Assembly: GCA_027317045.1 (NCBI GenBank) | Contig: DAHVFI010000172.1 | Span: 1 to 6,314, forward strand | Source: Gammaproteobacteria bacterium | GTDB lineage: Bacteria; Pseudomonadota; Gammaproteobacteria; Natronospirales; REEB76 | Length of the DNA: 6,314 nt | Direction: 5' to 3' | Shown here: piece by piece, positions 1 through 5,292 of the stretch | Position numbering within the stretch: position 1 is the first letter of the stretch | Layout: every line of letters starts with the position of its first letter | Notes under the pieces: generated by a model | The model's database searches: none | Seen by the model: only the letters and a program-made list of their open reading frames with translations | What the model was told of the DNA's origin: nothing | Made by a program: the position numbers and the translations under genes

Positions 1-278
1 TCCTTGAACTGCACCACCACGTGTTGTTCGCTGACGGAGTGATCGCTGCTGAGATTGCTGGGGACATTATAATAAACGTAGTCCCAGCGGTCAGGATGAA
101 ACGGATCTTTGACCATGGGCGGGCCCATCACGAAGCGCACCTGCGCCTCGGTCATACCGGGCTTCAGCTGCTTGATCATGGCTGGCTTGAGGAAATTACC
201 CTGCTTGATATCAGGGCGATAGACACAGGCACTCAATGCCAATGTCGCCAGGATAATCGCTTGAGAGATTAAACGCAT
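1..278 (-). CDS. bamE: BamE (SmpA/OmlA) outer-membrane assembly lipoprotein, C-terminus cut by window edge
   Basis: BamE is a small lipoprotein of the BAM complex, which folds and inserts beta-barrel proteins into the outer membrane. The 92 visible residues start MRLISQAIILATLALSAC. This is a short basic N-terminus, a hydrophobic stretch and a lipobox L15-S16-A17-C18, so Cys18 should be the lipidated first residue of the mature protein. The family core follows: V-Y-R-P-D-I-K-Q-G-N (19-28), K-P-G-M-T-x-x-Q-V (39-47), M-G-P-P (51-54) and D-P-F-H-P-D-R-W-D-Y-V-Y (58-69), closely matching the order of motifs in E. coli BamE. The remaining beta strand lies off the left edge. No strong Shine-Dalgarno precedes the ATG at 278-276; the start is chosen because it gives a proper signal peptide. 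The gene is divergent from fur, a pairing known in Xanthomonas and pseudomonads (omlA-fur). Identification is firm. Confidence 0.95.
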   Translation of the reverse strand, partial: MRLISQAIILATLALSACVYRPDIKQGNFLKPAMIKQLKPGMTEAQVRFVMGPPMVKDPFHPDRWDYVYYNVPSNLSSDHSVSEQHVVVQFK

Positions 279-294
279 AATTAGGCAGGCCAAG

Positions 295-346
295 TTGCGT
301 TGCGTGACAGGTGGGGGATAATACCTGACTGGTGCTGCTCCGAGAA
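295..346. promoter_or_regulatory. putative overlapping divergent promoters for fur (+) and bamE (-)
   Basis: In the 90-bp space between bamE and fur, the plus strand has TTGCGT (295-300), a 16-bp gap and GATAAT (317-322, 5 of 6 matches to TATAAT), pointing at fur. The minus strand has TATTAT over 323-318 (5 of 6), pointing at bamE, with only a weak -35 (TTCTCG, 346-341) 17 bp upstream. The two -10 boxes share the same DNA, so polymerases for the two genes would compete. Both -35 boxes are poor (3 of 6), so this rests mainly on the -10 matches and the divergent layout. A single GATAAT is one third of a Fur site, but no array of such hexamers is present, so a Fur box cannot be claimed. Confidence 0.35.
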
Positions 347-356
347 GTACATGCCC

Positions 357-361
357 GGGGA
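357..361 (+). promoter_or_regulatory. ribosome binding site deciding the fur GTG start
   Basis: GGGGA lies 7 nt before the GTG at 369, ideal spacing for initiation. The in-frame ATG at 351 has only a weak GAGA-like stretch in front of it, and the TTG at 300 precedes the proposed -10 box. This site is the main reason to begin fur at GTG. Confidence 0.6.
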
Positions 362-368
362 AATCGCT

Positions 369-791
369 GTGGAAAACCAGGAACTTCGCAATGCCGGGCT
401 CAAAGTAACCTTGCCGCGGGTCAAGATACTTGAAATCCTCGAGCGCAGCGACCTGCGCCACATGAGTGCCGAGGATATGTACAAGGCGCTATTGGACTCG
501 GGGGAAGATATCGGTCTGGCCACGGTTTATCGGGTAATGACCCAATTCGAGACCGCGGGTCTGGTGACGCGTCATCACTTCGAGGGCGGTCACTCGGTAT
601 TTGAGTTGAATCAGGGGGACCACCACGACCATATCGTGTGCGTAAAATGCGGACGTGTGGATGAGTTCGTGGACAGCGAGATCGAAAAACGCCAGAAGCA
701 AATTGCCATCACCAAGGGCTATGAGATCACCGATCATTCCCTCTATCTTTATGGCATCTGCGGCAACTGCCGTAAGACGCTACACAAGTAA
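369..791 (+). CDS. fur: Fur, ferric uptake regulator
   Basis: Fur is a dimeric, metal-dependent transcription factor that binds DNA when loaded with Fe(II) and represses iron-uptake genes. From the GTG start it is 140 residues. The N-terminal winged helix (about 1-82) contains G-L-K-V-T-L-P-R (10-17) and the recognition helix region G-L-A-T-V-Y-R-V (49-56). The C-terminal dimerisation domain has the H-H-D-H metal motif (85-88) and two C-x2-C pairs, C91/C94 and C131/C134, able to form a structural zinc site. The start aligns with pseudomonad Fur (M-V-E-N-S-E-L-R) and has a GGGGA Shine-Dalgarno. An ATG at 351 would add six residues (MPGEIA) and cannot be fully excluded. The gene is divergent from bamE and convergent with recN, with 2 bp between stop codons. 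A Zur or PerR paralogue is unlikely given how closely the helix and metal motifs follow Fur. Confidence 0.95.
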   Translation: MENQELRNAGLKVTLPRVKILEILERSDLRHMSAEDMYKALLDSGEDIGLATVYRVMTQFETAGLVTRHHFEGGHSVFELNQGDHHDHIVCVKCGRVDEFVDSEIEKRQKQIAITKGYEITDHSLYLYGICGNCRKTLHK

Positions 792-793
792 TC

Positions 794-2470
794 TCAAGCA
801 TTTTGTCCCGCCCGTGCAATCATTTCGCGGGCGTGCTTGCGCGTGGTCTCGGTGATTTCCACGCCGCCCAGCATGCGCGCCAGCTCCTCGACTTGGGTTT
901 TTTTATCCAGCACCTCGATAGTGGTCAGTGTGCTGTGGCCGCGGGTCGTTTTCACCACCCGGAAATGCTGATGCGCCTGTGAAGCCACCTGCGGCAGATG
1001 CGTTACGCACAGCACCTGGCGTTTTTCGCCAAGACTGCGCAGCCTCCGGCCGACGATCTCCGCCACGCCGCCGCCGATGCCGGCATCCACTTCGTCGAAA
1101 ATCATCGAAGGAATGGCGCTGGCCTGCGCGGTGACTACCTGGATGGCGAGGGCGATGCGCGAGAGCTCGCCGCCGGAAGCCACTTTGGCCAGTGCCTTCA
1201 AGGGCTGGCCTTTGTTGGCGCTCACTTGGAATTCCACCTGATCGGTGCCATGGGCGGTGAAGCGTTCTGGTTCATTAGTGACGTCTATGGCAAAGCGGCC
1301 GCCGGGCATGCCCAACTCCTGCATGCTGCCGGTGACTTCCTCGCCGAGAGCGTCCGCCACCTGGAGGCGTTGCCGGCTCAATTCAGCGGCGTTTTTGCTA
1401 TATTCATTGCGCAGGCGGGCGAGTTCTGTTTCCAGTTCCCGCAAGGTTACTGCGGCGTTCTCCACGTTGTACAGTTCCGCGCGCAGGCCACCGAGGAGGG
1501 AGGGCAGATCGTCCGGCTCCGCACGGTGCTTGCGTGCCAAGTCATGAATTGCACCAAGACGGTTCTCAACCCATTCCAGACGCTGCGGGTCCATGTCGGT
1601 GCTGTGCAGGTAACGGCGCAGCGCTTCGCTGGCGTCCGCAAGCTGCAGCTCCGCAGCGCCCAGGTTTGCGCATATCTCCTGCAGTTGGGGATCCAGCTCA
1701 CTGAGGCCGCTGAGGGTATGCAGCGCTTGATGCAGCGTCCGGTAAGCGGAGTTATCCTCGTTTTCATAAAGCGCATCTAGCGCTGCCTGGGTTCCCTCCA
1801 GGAGCTTGCCGCTATTGGCCAGCCGCCGGTGCTCTTCATCAAGATTGCGTATTTCATCGGCTTGCAACGCCAAGGCATCCAGTTCACTGACCTGATGACG
1901 CAGGAGTTCCAGGCGTTGGTCACGGTCACGGGCAGCCACGCGCAGTTCCGACAGGCGCTCATTGGCGTTTCTCCAATCGCCGTAGAGCCCGGCAACGCGG
2001 TTCTGTAAAGCAGCATGATTCCCGAAACCATCCAGAAGTGCCAGTTGTGCAACAGGTCTCAGCAAAGACTGATGCTCATGCTGGCCGTGGATGTCCACGA
2101 GTTGCTCACCCAATTCCCTAAGTAGCTGCAAGGGCGCACTATGGCCGTTGATCTGGCCGCGGGAACGGCCGTCCCGGCCGATGATGCGCCGCAGGATACA
2201 TTCGTCATCCGCAGACAAATCCTTGTGCTTGAGCCATGCGGCCGTGCCCGGCAGGGCGCGCACATCGAACTCGGCGGTGATTTCCGCGCTTTCCGCTCCA
2301 TGCCGGATCACGTCGGCATCGGCGCGGTCCCCCAGCACCAGGCCCAGGGCATCCACTAGAATGGATTTGCCGGCACCGGTTTCTCCGGTGAGCACGCTCA
2401 TGCCGGTGGCGAGATTCAGTTCCAATGCATCAATGATGGCAAAATCGCGGATGGCGATATGCGTCAGCAT
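794..2470 (-). CDS. recN: RecN, SMC-like DNA repair ATPase
   Basis: RecN is an SMC-family ATPase that acts early in recombinational repair of DNA double-strand breaks. The 558-residue product (E. coli RecN is 553) has a complete split ATPase. The N-terminal part carries F-A-I-I (10-13) and the Walker A motif G-E-T-G-A-G-K-S (29-36), then D-I-H-G-Q-H-E-H-Q. A long charged central region (roughly 150-370) is rich in heptad-like Leu/Glu/Arg/Ala, as expected for the coiled coil. The C-terminal part has the ABC signature S-G-G-E-L-S (432-437) and Walker B M-I-F-D-E (D459, E460). The ATG at 2470 matches the usual family start (M-L-x-x-I-x-I-x-x-F-A-I). A TTG at 2482 would add MKSH but directly abuts the Shine-Dalgarno. 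AAGGA lies 12 nt before the ATG, inside the end of nadK, so translation is probably coupled. I found no LexA-type palindrome upstream, although recN is SOS-controlled in E. coli. Confidence 0.96.
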   Translation of the reverse strand: MLTHIAIRDFAIIDALELNLATGMSVLTGETGAGKSILVDALGLVLGDRADADVIRHGAESAEITAEFDVRALPGTAAWLKHKDLSADDECILRRIIGRDGRSRGQINGHSAPLQLLRELGEQLVDIHGQHEHQSLLRPVAQLALLDGFGNHAALQNRVAGLYGDWRNANERLSELRVAARDRDQRLELLRHQVSELDALALQADEIRNLDEEHRRLANSGKLLEGTQAALDALYENEDNSAYRTLHQALHTLSGLSELDPQLQEICANLGAAELQLADASEALRRYLHSTDMDPQRLEWVENRLGAIHDLARKHRAEPDDLPSLLGGLRAELYNVENAAVTLRELETELARLRNEYSKNAAELSRQRLQVADALGEEVTGSMQELGMPGGRFAIDVTNEPERFTAHGTDQVEFQVSANKGQPLKALAKVASGGELSRIALAIQVVTAQASAIPSMIFDEVDAGIGGGVAEIVGRRLRSLGEKRQVLCVTHLPQVASQAHQHFRVVKTTRGHSTLTTIEVLDKKTQVEELARMLGGVEITETTRKHAREMIARAGQNA

Positions 2471-2478
2471 GTGCGATT

Positions 2479-3378
2479 TCAATCCTTGCCTGAGTGATGT
2501 GGTGCGCGGCCCCAGTGGAGTTTGGTGCGCAGTATCCGGTAGTAATCGTGACCATGGGGATGAATCAAGGTCACGCTGGCAGCGGAACGTTGTACCTGTA
2601 CCCGGTCATTGGCTGCCAGCGGTTGAGTGTGCTGCCCATCGCTGCTCACCTGGGCACTCCCACCATGCGTGTCGTTGATCACAATTTCAATTTTACTATC
2701 GCCCTTCACCACAATAGGGCGGTCGCCGAGTGCATGTGGGCAGATGGGCACCAGGGTGACGGCATCCACGCTGGGGTGCAGGATCGAGCCGCCGCCGGAA
2801 AGTGCGTAGGCGGTGGAGCCGGTGGGCGTGGCGATGATAATGCCGTCGGCGCGATGTGCACATACGAAACGGCCATTCACGTGAGTTTCAAATTCGATGA
2901 GCCGTCCGCCGTCGGCCTTCTGGATGACCACATCGTTCAGTGCCGACCTGCAGGGTTTTCGGTCGTTAGCGTGCAAAATCTCGGCTTCCAGCAGCAGCCG
3001 CTGTTCTGCGTGGTAATTGCCCTGCAGGATGGCACTGATCTCGGCCTCCATGGTTTCCGGTGAGATATCGGTCAGGAAACCGAGGCGACCTAAATTAATG
3101 CCCACCAGCGGTACCGGACGGGTGGTGAAGAGGTGCGCGGCTTTCAACAGGGTGCCGTCGCCGCCAACAGCGATGGCCAAGTCCGCCTGCGCGCTAATTT
3201 GAACCTGATCGGCGAACTGCGCTGAGTGCTTTCCGTCAAACAGGGACGCAAGCGCGGAATCCACCAGCGTCCGGATACCCTGGGTTTCCAGATGCGCCAG
3301 CAGGGCCTTGAGCGCAAGGGTAATCCCAGGGTCGCCGGCACGGCCCAGGACCGCGATGGTGGAAAAACGGCTTGGCAT
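2479..3378 (-). CDS. nadK: NAD kinase
   Basis: NAD kinase phosphorylates NAD+ to NADP+ with ATP in the cytoplasm and is the only known route to NADP in most bacteria. The 299-residue protein (E. coli 292) shows the diagnostic G-G-D-G-T motif (72-76), G-I-N-L-G-R-L-G-F-L-T-D (93-104), A-L-N-D-V-V (146-151, the N-E/D substrate motif) and the conserved T-P-T-G-S-T-A-Y (184-191) with the glycine-rich S-G-G-G just after. V-S-S-D-G-Q follows near 244-249. The ATG at 3378 gives M-P-S-R-F-S-T-I-A-V-L-G, in register with family starts. The open frame extends further upstream to 3474, but that extension looks non-coding and overlaps the hrcA promoter and CIRCE. No convincing Shine-Dalgarno precedes the ATG. 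recN follows after 8 bp, giving a nadK-recN operon; nadK is divergent from hrcA. Confidence 0.95.
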   Translation of the reverse strand: MPSRFSTIAVLGRAGDPGITLALKALLAHLETQGIRTLVDSALASLFDGKHSAQFADQVQISAQADLAIAVGGDGTLLKAAHLFTTRPVPLVGINLGRLGFLTDISPETMEAEISAILQGNYHAEQRLLLEAEILHANDRKPCRSALNDVVIQKADGGRLIEFETHVNGRFVCAHRADGIIIATPTGSTAYALSGGGSILHPSVDAVTLVPICPHALGDRPIVVKGDSKIEIVINDTHGGSAQVSSDGQHTQPLAANDRVQVQRSAASVTLIHPHGHDYYRILRTKLHWGRAPHHSGKD

Positions 3379-3388
3379 ATAGCCGGCA

Positions 3389-3417
3389 ACGTTAGCATGG
3401 GTATCCGGGCCCGCCAA
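3389..3417 (-). promoter_or_regulatory. weak candidate promoter for nadK-recN
   Basis: Reading leftwards, TTGGCG (3417-3412, 4 of 6 to TTGACA) is followed after 17 bp by TAACGT (3394-3389, 3 of 6). TGC directly before the -10 gives an extended -10 element. A transcript starting about 7 nt beyond the -10 would begin only a few bases before the nadK ATG, in line with the missing Shine-Dalgarno. The -10 match is poor, so this is tentative. Confidence 0.25.
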
Positions 3418-3432
3418 ATAGCATTTGAATCC

Positions 3433-3462
3433 TTGACAGTCACCATTTTGAGTTGCTAGCTT
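3433..3462 (+). promoter_or_regulatory. putative sigma-70-type promoter of hrcA-grpE(-dnaK)
   Basis: A perfect TTGACA -35 box (3433-3438) is followed by an 18-bp spacer and TAGCTT (3457-3462), which has a TGC extended -10 directly before it. The -10 hexamer itself matches only 3 of 6. The predicted start near 3469 falls at the left edge of the CIRCE operator, which is where HrcA would be expected to block transcription. The agreement between promoter and operator position supports the call. Confidence 0.5.
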
Positions 3463-3467
3463 TCCTT

Positions 3468-3494
3468 TTGGCACTCGCTTATTGTGAGTGCCAG
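3468..3494 (+). promoter_or_regulatory. CIRCE operator, HrcA binding site
   Basis: The arms TTGGCACTC (3468-3476) and GAGTGCCAG (3486-3494) flank a 9-bp spacer (3477-3485). The published CIRCE consensus is TTAGCACTC-N9-GAGTGCTAA, so each arm preserves the invariant GCACTC/GAGTGC core and the spacer length is exact. The arms are complementary at 8 of 9 positions. The element lies between the hrcA promoter and the hrcA start, 33 bp before the chosen ATG, the classical place for autoregulation by HrcA. It would also be transcribed as a hairpin in the 5' leader. It sits about 90 bp upstream of the divergent nadK start and could touch that gene too, which is inference only. Confidence 0.93.
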
Positions 3495-3527
3495 ATCCGG
3501 ATGCGGGATGGAGACGGTAAGCTGAAT

Positions 3528-4589
3528 ATGACCAGTGGTATGGCTGAAACGGGACTCAACGAACGCGCGCAGCATCTGCTCAAGGTGCTGGTGGAGCGCT
3601 ATATCCGCGATGGCGAGCCGGTGGGTTCCCGTACCCTGTCGCGGGATTCGGGCCTGGACCTAAGTCCCGCCAGTATCCGTAATGTCATGGCGGACTTGGA
3701 GGAATTGGGTTTTATCGTTGCCCCGCATACGTCCGCCGGACGCGTGCCGACCGTGAAAGGCTATCGGTTTTTCGTGGATACGCTGCTGGCCGTCAAAGCG
3801 CTTGAACAACAGGAAGTCCGCTTAATTCAACAACAGTTGGCCATCCACGACCCCACCCCGCATTCTCTGCTGGCGTCCGCTTCCCGCATGCTGTCTGCGA
3901 TTACCCGCATGACCGGTGTGGTGACCTTGCCGCGTCGCGAGCACATTGCCTGGCGGCACATCGAATTCCTGCCGCTGTCGGATAATCGCGTGCTCGCCAT
4001 CCTGGTGGTTAATGAGGGCGAGGTGCAGAACCGGATACTCAGCCTTGACCGCAGTTACGATTCCACTACTTTGCAGCAGATCGGAAATTACCTGAACATC
4101 CATTTTGCCGGCAAGGATATTCATGTGGTGCGCGCCGAGTTGCTCAGTGAACTGACTCGCACCCGGGAGAGCATGAATAACCTGATGTTGGCTGCGATCA
4201 CCATGGCGGAAAAGGTGTTCGAAACCCGCGGCCAGGAGTCGGGGCACAGCTATGTCATGGCCGGCGAAACCAATCTCATGGAATGGGCCGAGCTTTCTGA
4301 TGTGGAGAAGCTGCGCCGCCTGTTCGAGGCTTTCAACCAGCAGCGCGACATCCTGCACTTGCTGGATAAATGCATTGTTGCCGATGGCGTGCAGATTTTT
4401 ATCGGCGAGGAGTCGGGTTACCGGGTGCTGGATGAGTGCAGCGTGGTGACCGCGCCTTACAGTGTAGGCGATGAAGTGGTAGGTGTGCTCGGAGTCATCG
4501 GCCCCACGCGCATGGCCTACGAGCGGGTGATTCCCATCGTGGATCTGACAGCGAAACTGCTGGGCACGGCCTTGAATTTGCACAAATAA
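3528..4589 (+). CDS. hrcA: HrcA, heat-inducible transcription repressor
   Basis: HrcA represses chaperone genes by binding CIRCE; heat or GroEL shortage inactivates it. The 353-residue product has an N-terminal winged helix-turn-helix (about 10-85), with L-N-E-R-A-Q-H-L-L-K-V-L-V-E-R-Y-I at 10-26, P-V-G-S-R-T-L (31-37), L-S-P-A-S-I-R-N-V-M-A-D-L-E (45-58) and H-T-S-A-G-R-V-P-T (67-75), all family hallmarks. The rest is the GAF-like and dimerisation region, ending near G-V-L-G-V-I-G-P-T-R-M-A-Y and L-T-x-x-L. The start is uncertain. ATG 3528 is used, with GGAGA 13 nt upstream. ATG 3540 (M-A-E-T-G-L-N-E-R) and ATG 3501 are in frame; the frame is also open back to 3453, but that would place CIRCE inside the gene. 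It leads a chaperone operon with grpE and dnaK and should repress itself through the upstream CIRCE. Confidence 0.95.
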   Translation: MTSGMAETGLNERAQHLLKVLVERYIRDGEPVGSRTLSRDSGLDLSPASIRNVMADLEELGFIVAPHTSAGRVPTVKGYRFFVDTLLAVKALEQQEVRLIQQQLAIHDPTPHSLLASASRMLSAITRMTGVVTLPRREHIAWRHIEFLPLSDNRVLAILVVNEGEVQNRILSLDRSYDSTTLQQIGNYLNIHFAGKDIHVVRAELLSELTRTRESMNNLMLAAITMAEKVFETRGQESGHSYVMAGETNLMEWAELSDVEKLRRLFEAFNQQRDILHLLDKCIVADGVQIFIGEESGYRVLDECSVVTAPYSVGDEVVGVLGVIGPTRMAYERVIPIVDLTAKLLGTALNLHK

Positions 4590-4608
4590 ACGCCACATGT
4601 TTTAAGCG

Positions 4609-4627
4609 GCATTCGCATTGCGGATGC
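4609..4627 (+). other. small hairpin between hrcA and grpE
   Basis: GCATTCG (4609-4615) pairs with CGGATGC (4621-4627) through seven base pairs, one of them G-U, around a 5-nt loop. No T run follows on the plus strand, so it does not look like an intrinsic terminator. It could stabilise or mark a processing point that separates the hrcA message from grpE, or may be chance. Confidence 0.3.
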
Positions 4628-4665
4628 GGTATTTCGGGTGGTATTCAGAGCGGGGAGTGAGTAAT

Positions 4666-4670
4666 GGAGG
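4666..4670 (+). promoter_or_regulatory. ribosome binding site favouring the grpE ATG at 4676
   Basis: GGAGG lies 5 nt before the ATG at 4676 and begins within the upstream in-frame ATG at 4664. That ATG also has its own purine-rich site, GGGGAG (4652-4657), 6 nt before it. The two overlapping signals leave the start ambiguous by four residues; GGAGG is the closer match to the anti-SD core. Confidence 0.5.
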
Positions 4671-4675
4671 ACAGG

Positions 4676-5221
4676 ATGAGCAAAGAGCAACCTGCCCAGT
4701 CAGTTGGCCCGGCGCAACAAGGCGGCGCAGTCGTCGTCGATGCGGATGCTGAGCTGAAGGCAGCCTTGGCTGAAGCCCAGCAGCAAGCCTCCCAGAACCG
4801 GGATGGCTATCTGCGAATGGCGGCTGAACTGGATAATTTACGCAAGCGCAGCCAGCGGGATCTGGAGAATGCCCACAAATTCGCCCTGGAACGATTTCTG
4901 GCGGAACTGCTGCCGGTGCGAGACAGCCTGGAAATGGGTATTGCATCCGCCGATACGACTGCCGCCGGCCTCAAGGAAGGCATGGACATGACCCTGAAGC
5001 TGTTGGCCACCGCTTTGGAGCGTTCCGGGGTCAGTGAGTTCAGCCCGGCCAGGGGCGAGAGCTTCAATTCCGAGCTGCACGAAGCCATGGCCCTGCAGGA
5101 GAGCAACGAGGCCCGCCCGGGGACGGTTTTGCAGACGGTGCAGAAAGGTTATCAGCTGAATGGCCGCCTGTTGCGGCCGGCGCGGGTTATCGTGGCCAAG
5201 ACCCCCGATGCAGCCGCTTGA
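4676..5221 (+). CDS. grpE: GrpE, nucleotide exchange factor of DnaK
   Basis: GrpE is a dimeric cochaperone that drives ADP release from DnaK and so resets the Hsp70 cycle in the cytoplasm. The product has 181 residues (E. coli 197). A low-complexity Gln/Ala/Gly-rich start (1-22) is followed by a long charged helix with Y-L-R-M-A-A-E-L-D-N-L-R-K-R (45-58), the family hallmark that forms the dimer stalk. The C-terminal beta domain that contacts DnaK has F-N-S-E-L-H-E-A-M (130-138), G-T-V-L-Q-T-V-Q-K-G-Y-Q-L-N-G-R-L-L-R-P-A-R-V-I-V-A (149-174). ATG 4676 is chosen for its GGAGG; ATG 4664 would add MEDR. It lies 86 bp after hrcA and 71 bp before dnaK, and its stop codon is part of the -35 box of the dnaK heat-shock promoter. 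Confidence 0.96.
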   Translation: MSKEQPAQSVGPAQQGGAVVVDADAELKAALAEAQQQASQNRDGYLRMAAELDNLRKRSQRDLENAHKFALERFLAELLPVRDSLEMGIASADTTAAGLKEGMDMTLKLLATALERSGVSEFSPARGESFNSELHEAMALQESNEARPGTVLQTVQKGYQLNGRLLRPARVIVAKTPDAAA

Positions 5222-5244
5222 AACCCTGCAACCCAACCCCATCT
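5217..5244 (+). promoter_or_regulatory. sigma-32 (RpoH) heat-shock promoter of dnaK
   Basis: CTTGAAA (5217-5223) matches the sigma-32 -35 consensus exactly. CCCCATCT (5237-5244), followed by A at 5245, matches the -10 consensus CCCCATnTa exactly. Counting from CTTGAA the gap is 14 bp, inside the accepted range. The -35 box overlaps the grpE stop TGA (5219-5221). Transcription would start near 5251, leaving a leader of about 40 nt before the dnaK ATG. A match this complete at the right spacing just before a chaperone gene is very unlikely to be chance. Confidence 0.9.
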
Positions 5245-5272
5245 AGTTGAACATCAAGCAATTTTGGTCTTC

Positions 5273-5287
5273 AAATTCGGAGAATTT
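5273..5287 (+). promoter_or_regulatory. AU-rich hairpin around the dnaK ribosome binding site
   Basis: AAATTC (5273-5278) and GAATTT (5282-5287) are perfect inverted repeats around the 3-nt loop GGA. The dnaK Shine-Dalgarno GGAGA (5279-5283), 9 nt before the ATG, therefore lies in the loop and the first pairs of the 3' arm. The stem has six pairs, five of them A-U, so it would be weak and could melt with heat. AATTT at 5260-5264 could pair with AAATT at 5273-5277 instead and free the site. The repeat is seen; a thermosensor role is inference. Confidence 0.3.
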
Positions 5288-5292
5288 CATTC

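Noticed and set aside
279..368. Fur box for autoregulation of fur
   Set aside because: Only a single GATAAT hexamer is present, and it is explained as a -10 box. The adjoining repeats needed for a Fur site are absent.
809..833. inverted repeat CGCCCG / CGGGCG at the 3' end of recN
   Set aside because: Six pairs around a 13-nt loop with no T run on either side. It lies inside recN coding sequence and does not qualify as a terminator.
998..1780. 260-codon plus-strand frame opposite recN
   Set aside because: It lies wholly within recN, whose ATPase motifs and full length are clear. The translation shows no family motif, so it is a shadow frame.
2471..2700. LexA/SOS box before recN
   Set aside because: No CTG-N10-CAG palindrome was found upstream of recN at the end of nadK, nor in the nadK-hrcA region, by eye.
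2494..3063. 189-codon plus-strand frame opposite nadK
   Set aside because: nadK motifs are complete on the other strand and the translation resembles no known protein.
3424..3448. sigma-32-like boxes TTTGAA and CACCATTT upstream of hrcA
   Set aside because: Each box differs from consensus by one base, and the gap of 11 bp is shorter than the 13-17 bp normally needed. The TTGACA-based promoter fits the CIRCE position better.
3822..4598. 258-codon minus-strand frame opposite hrcA
   Set aside because: It mirrors the conserved hrcA coding sequence, has His/Gln-rich composition typical of reverse-frame translations and shows no known motif.
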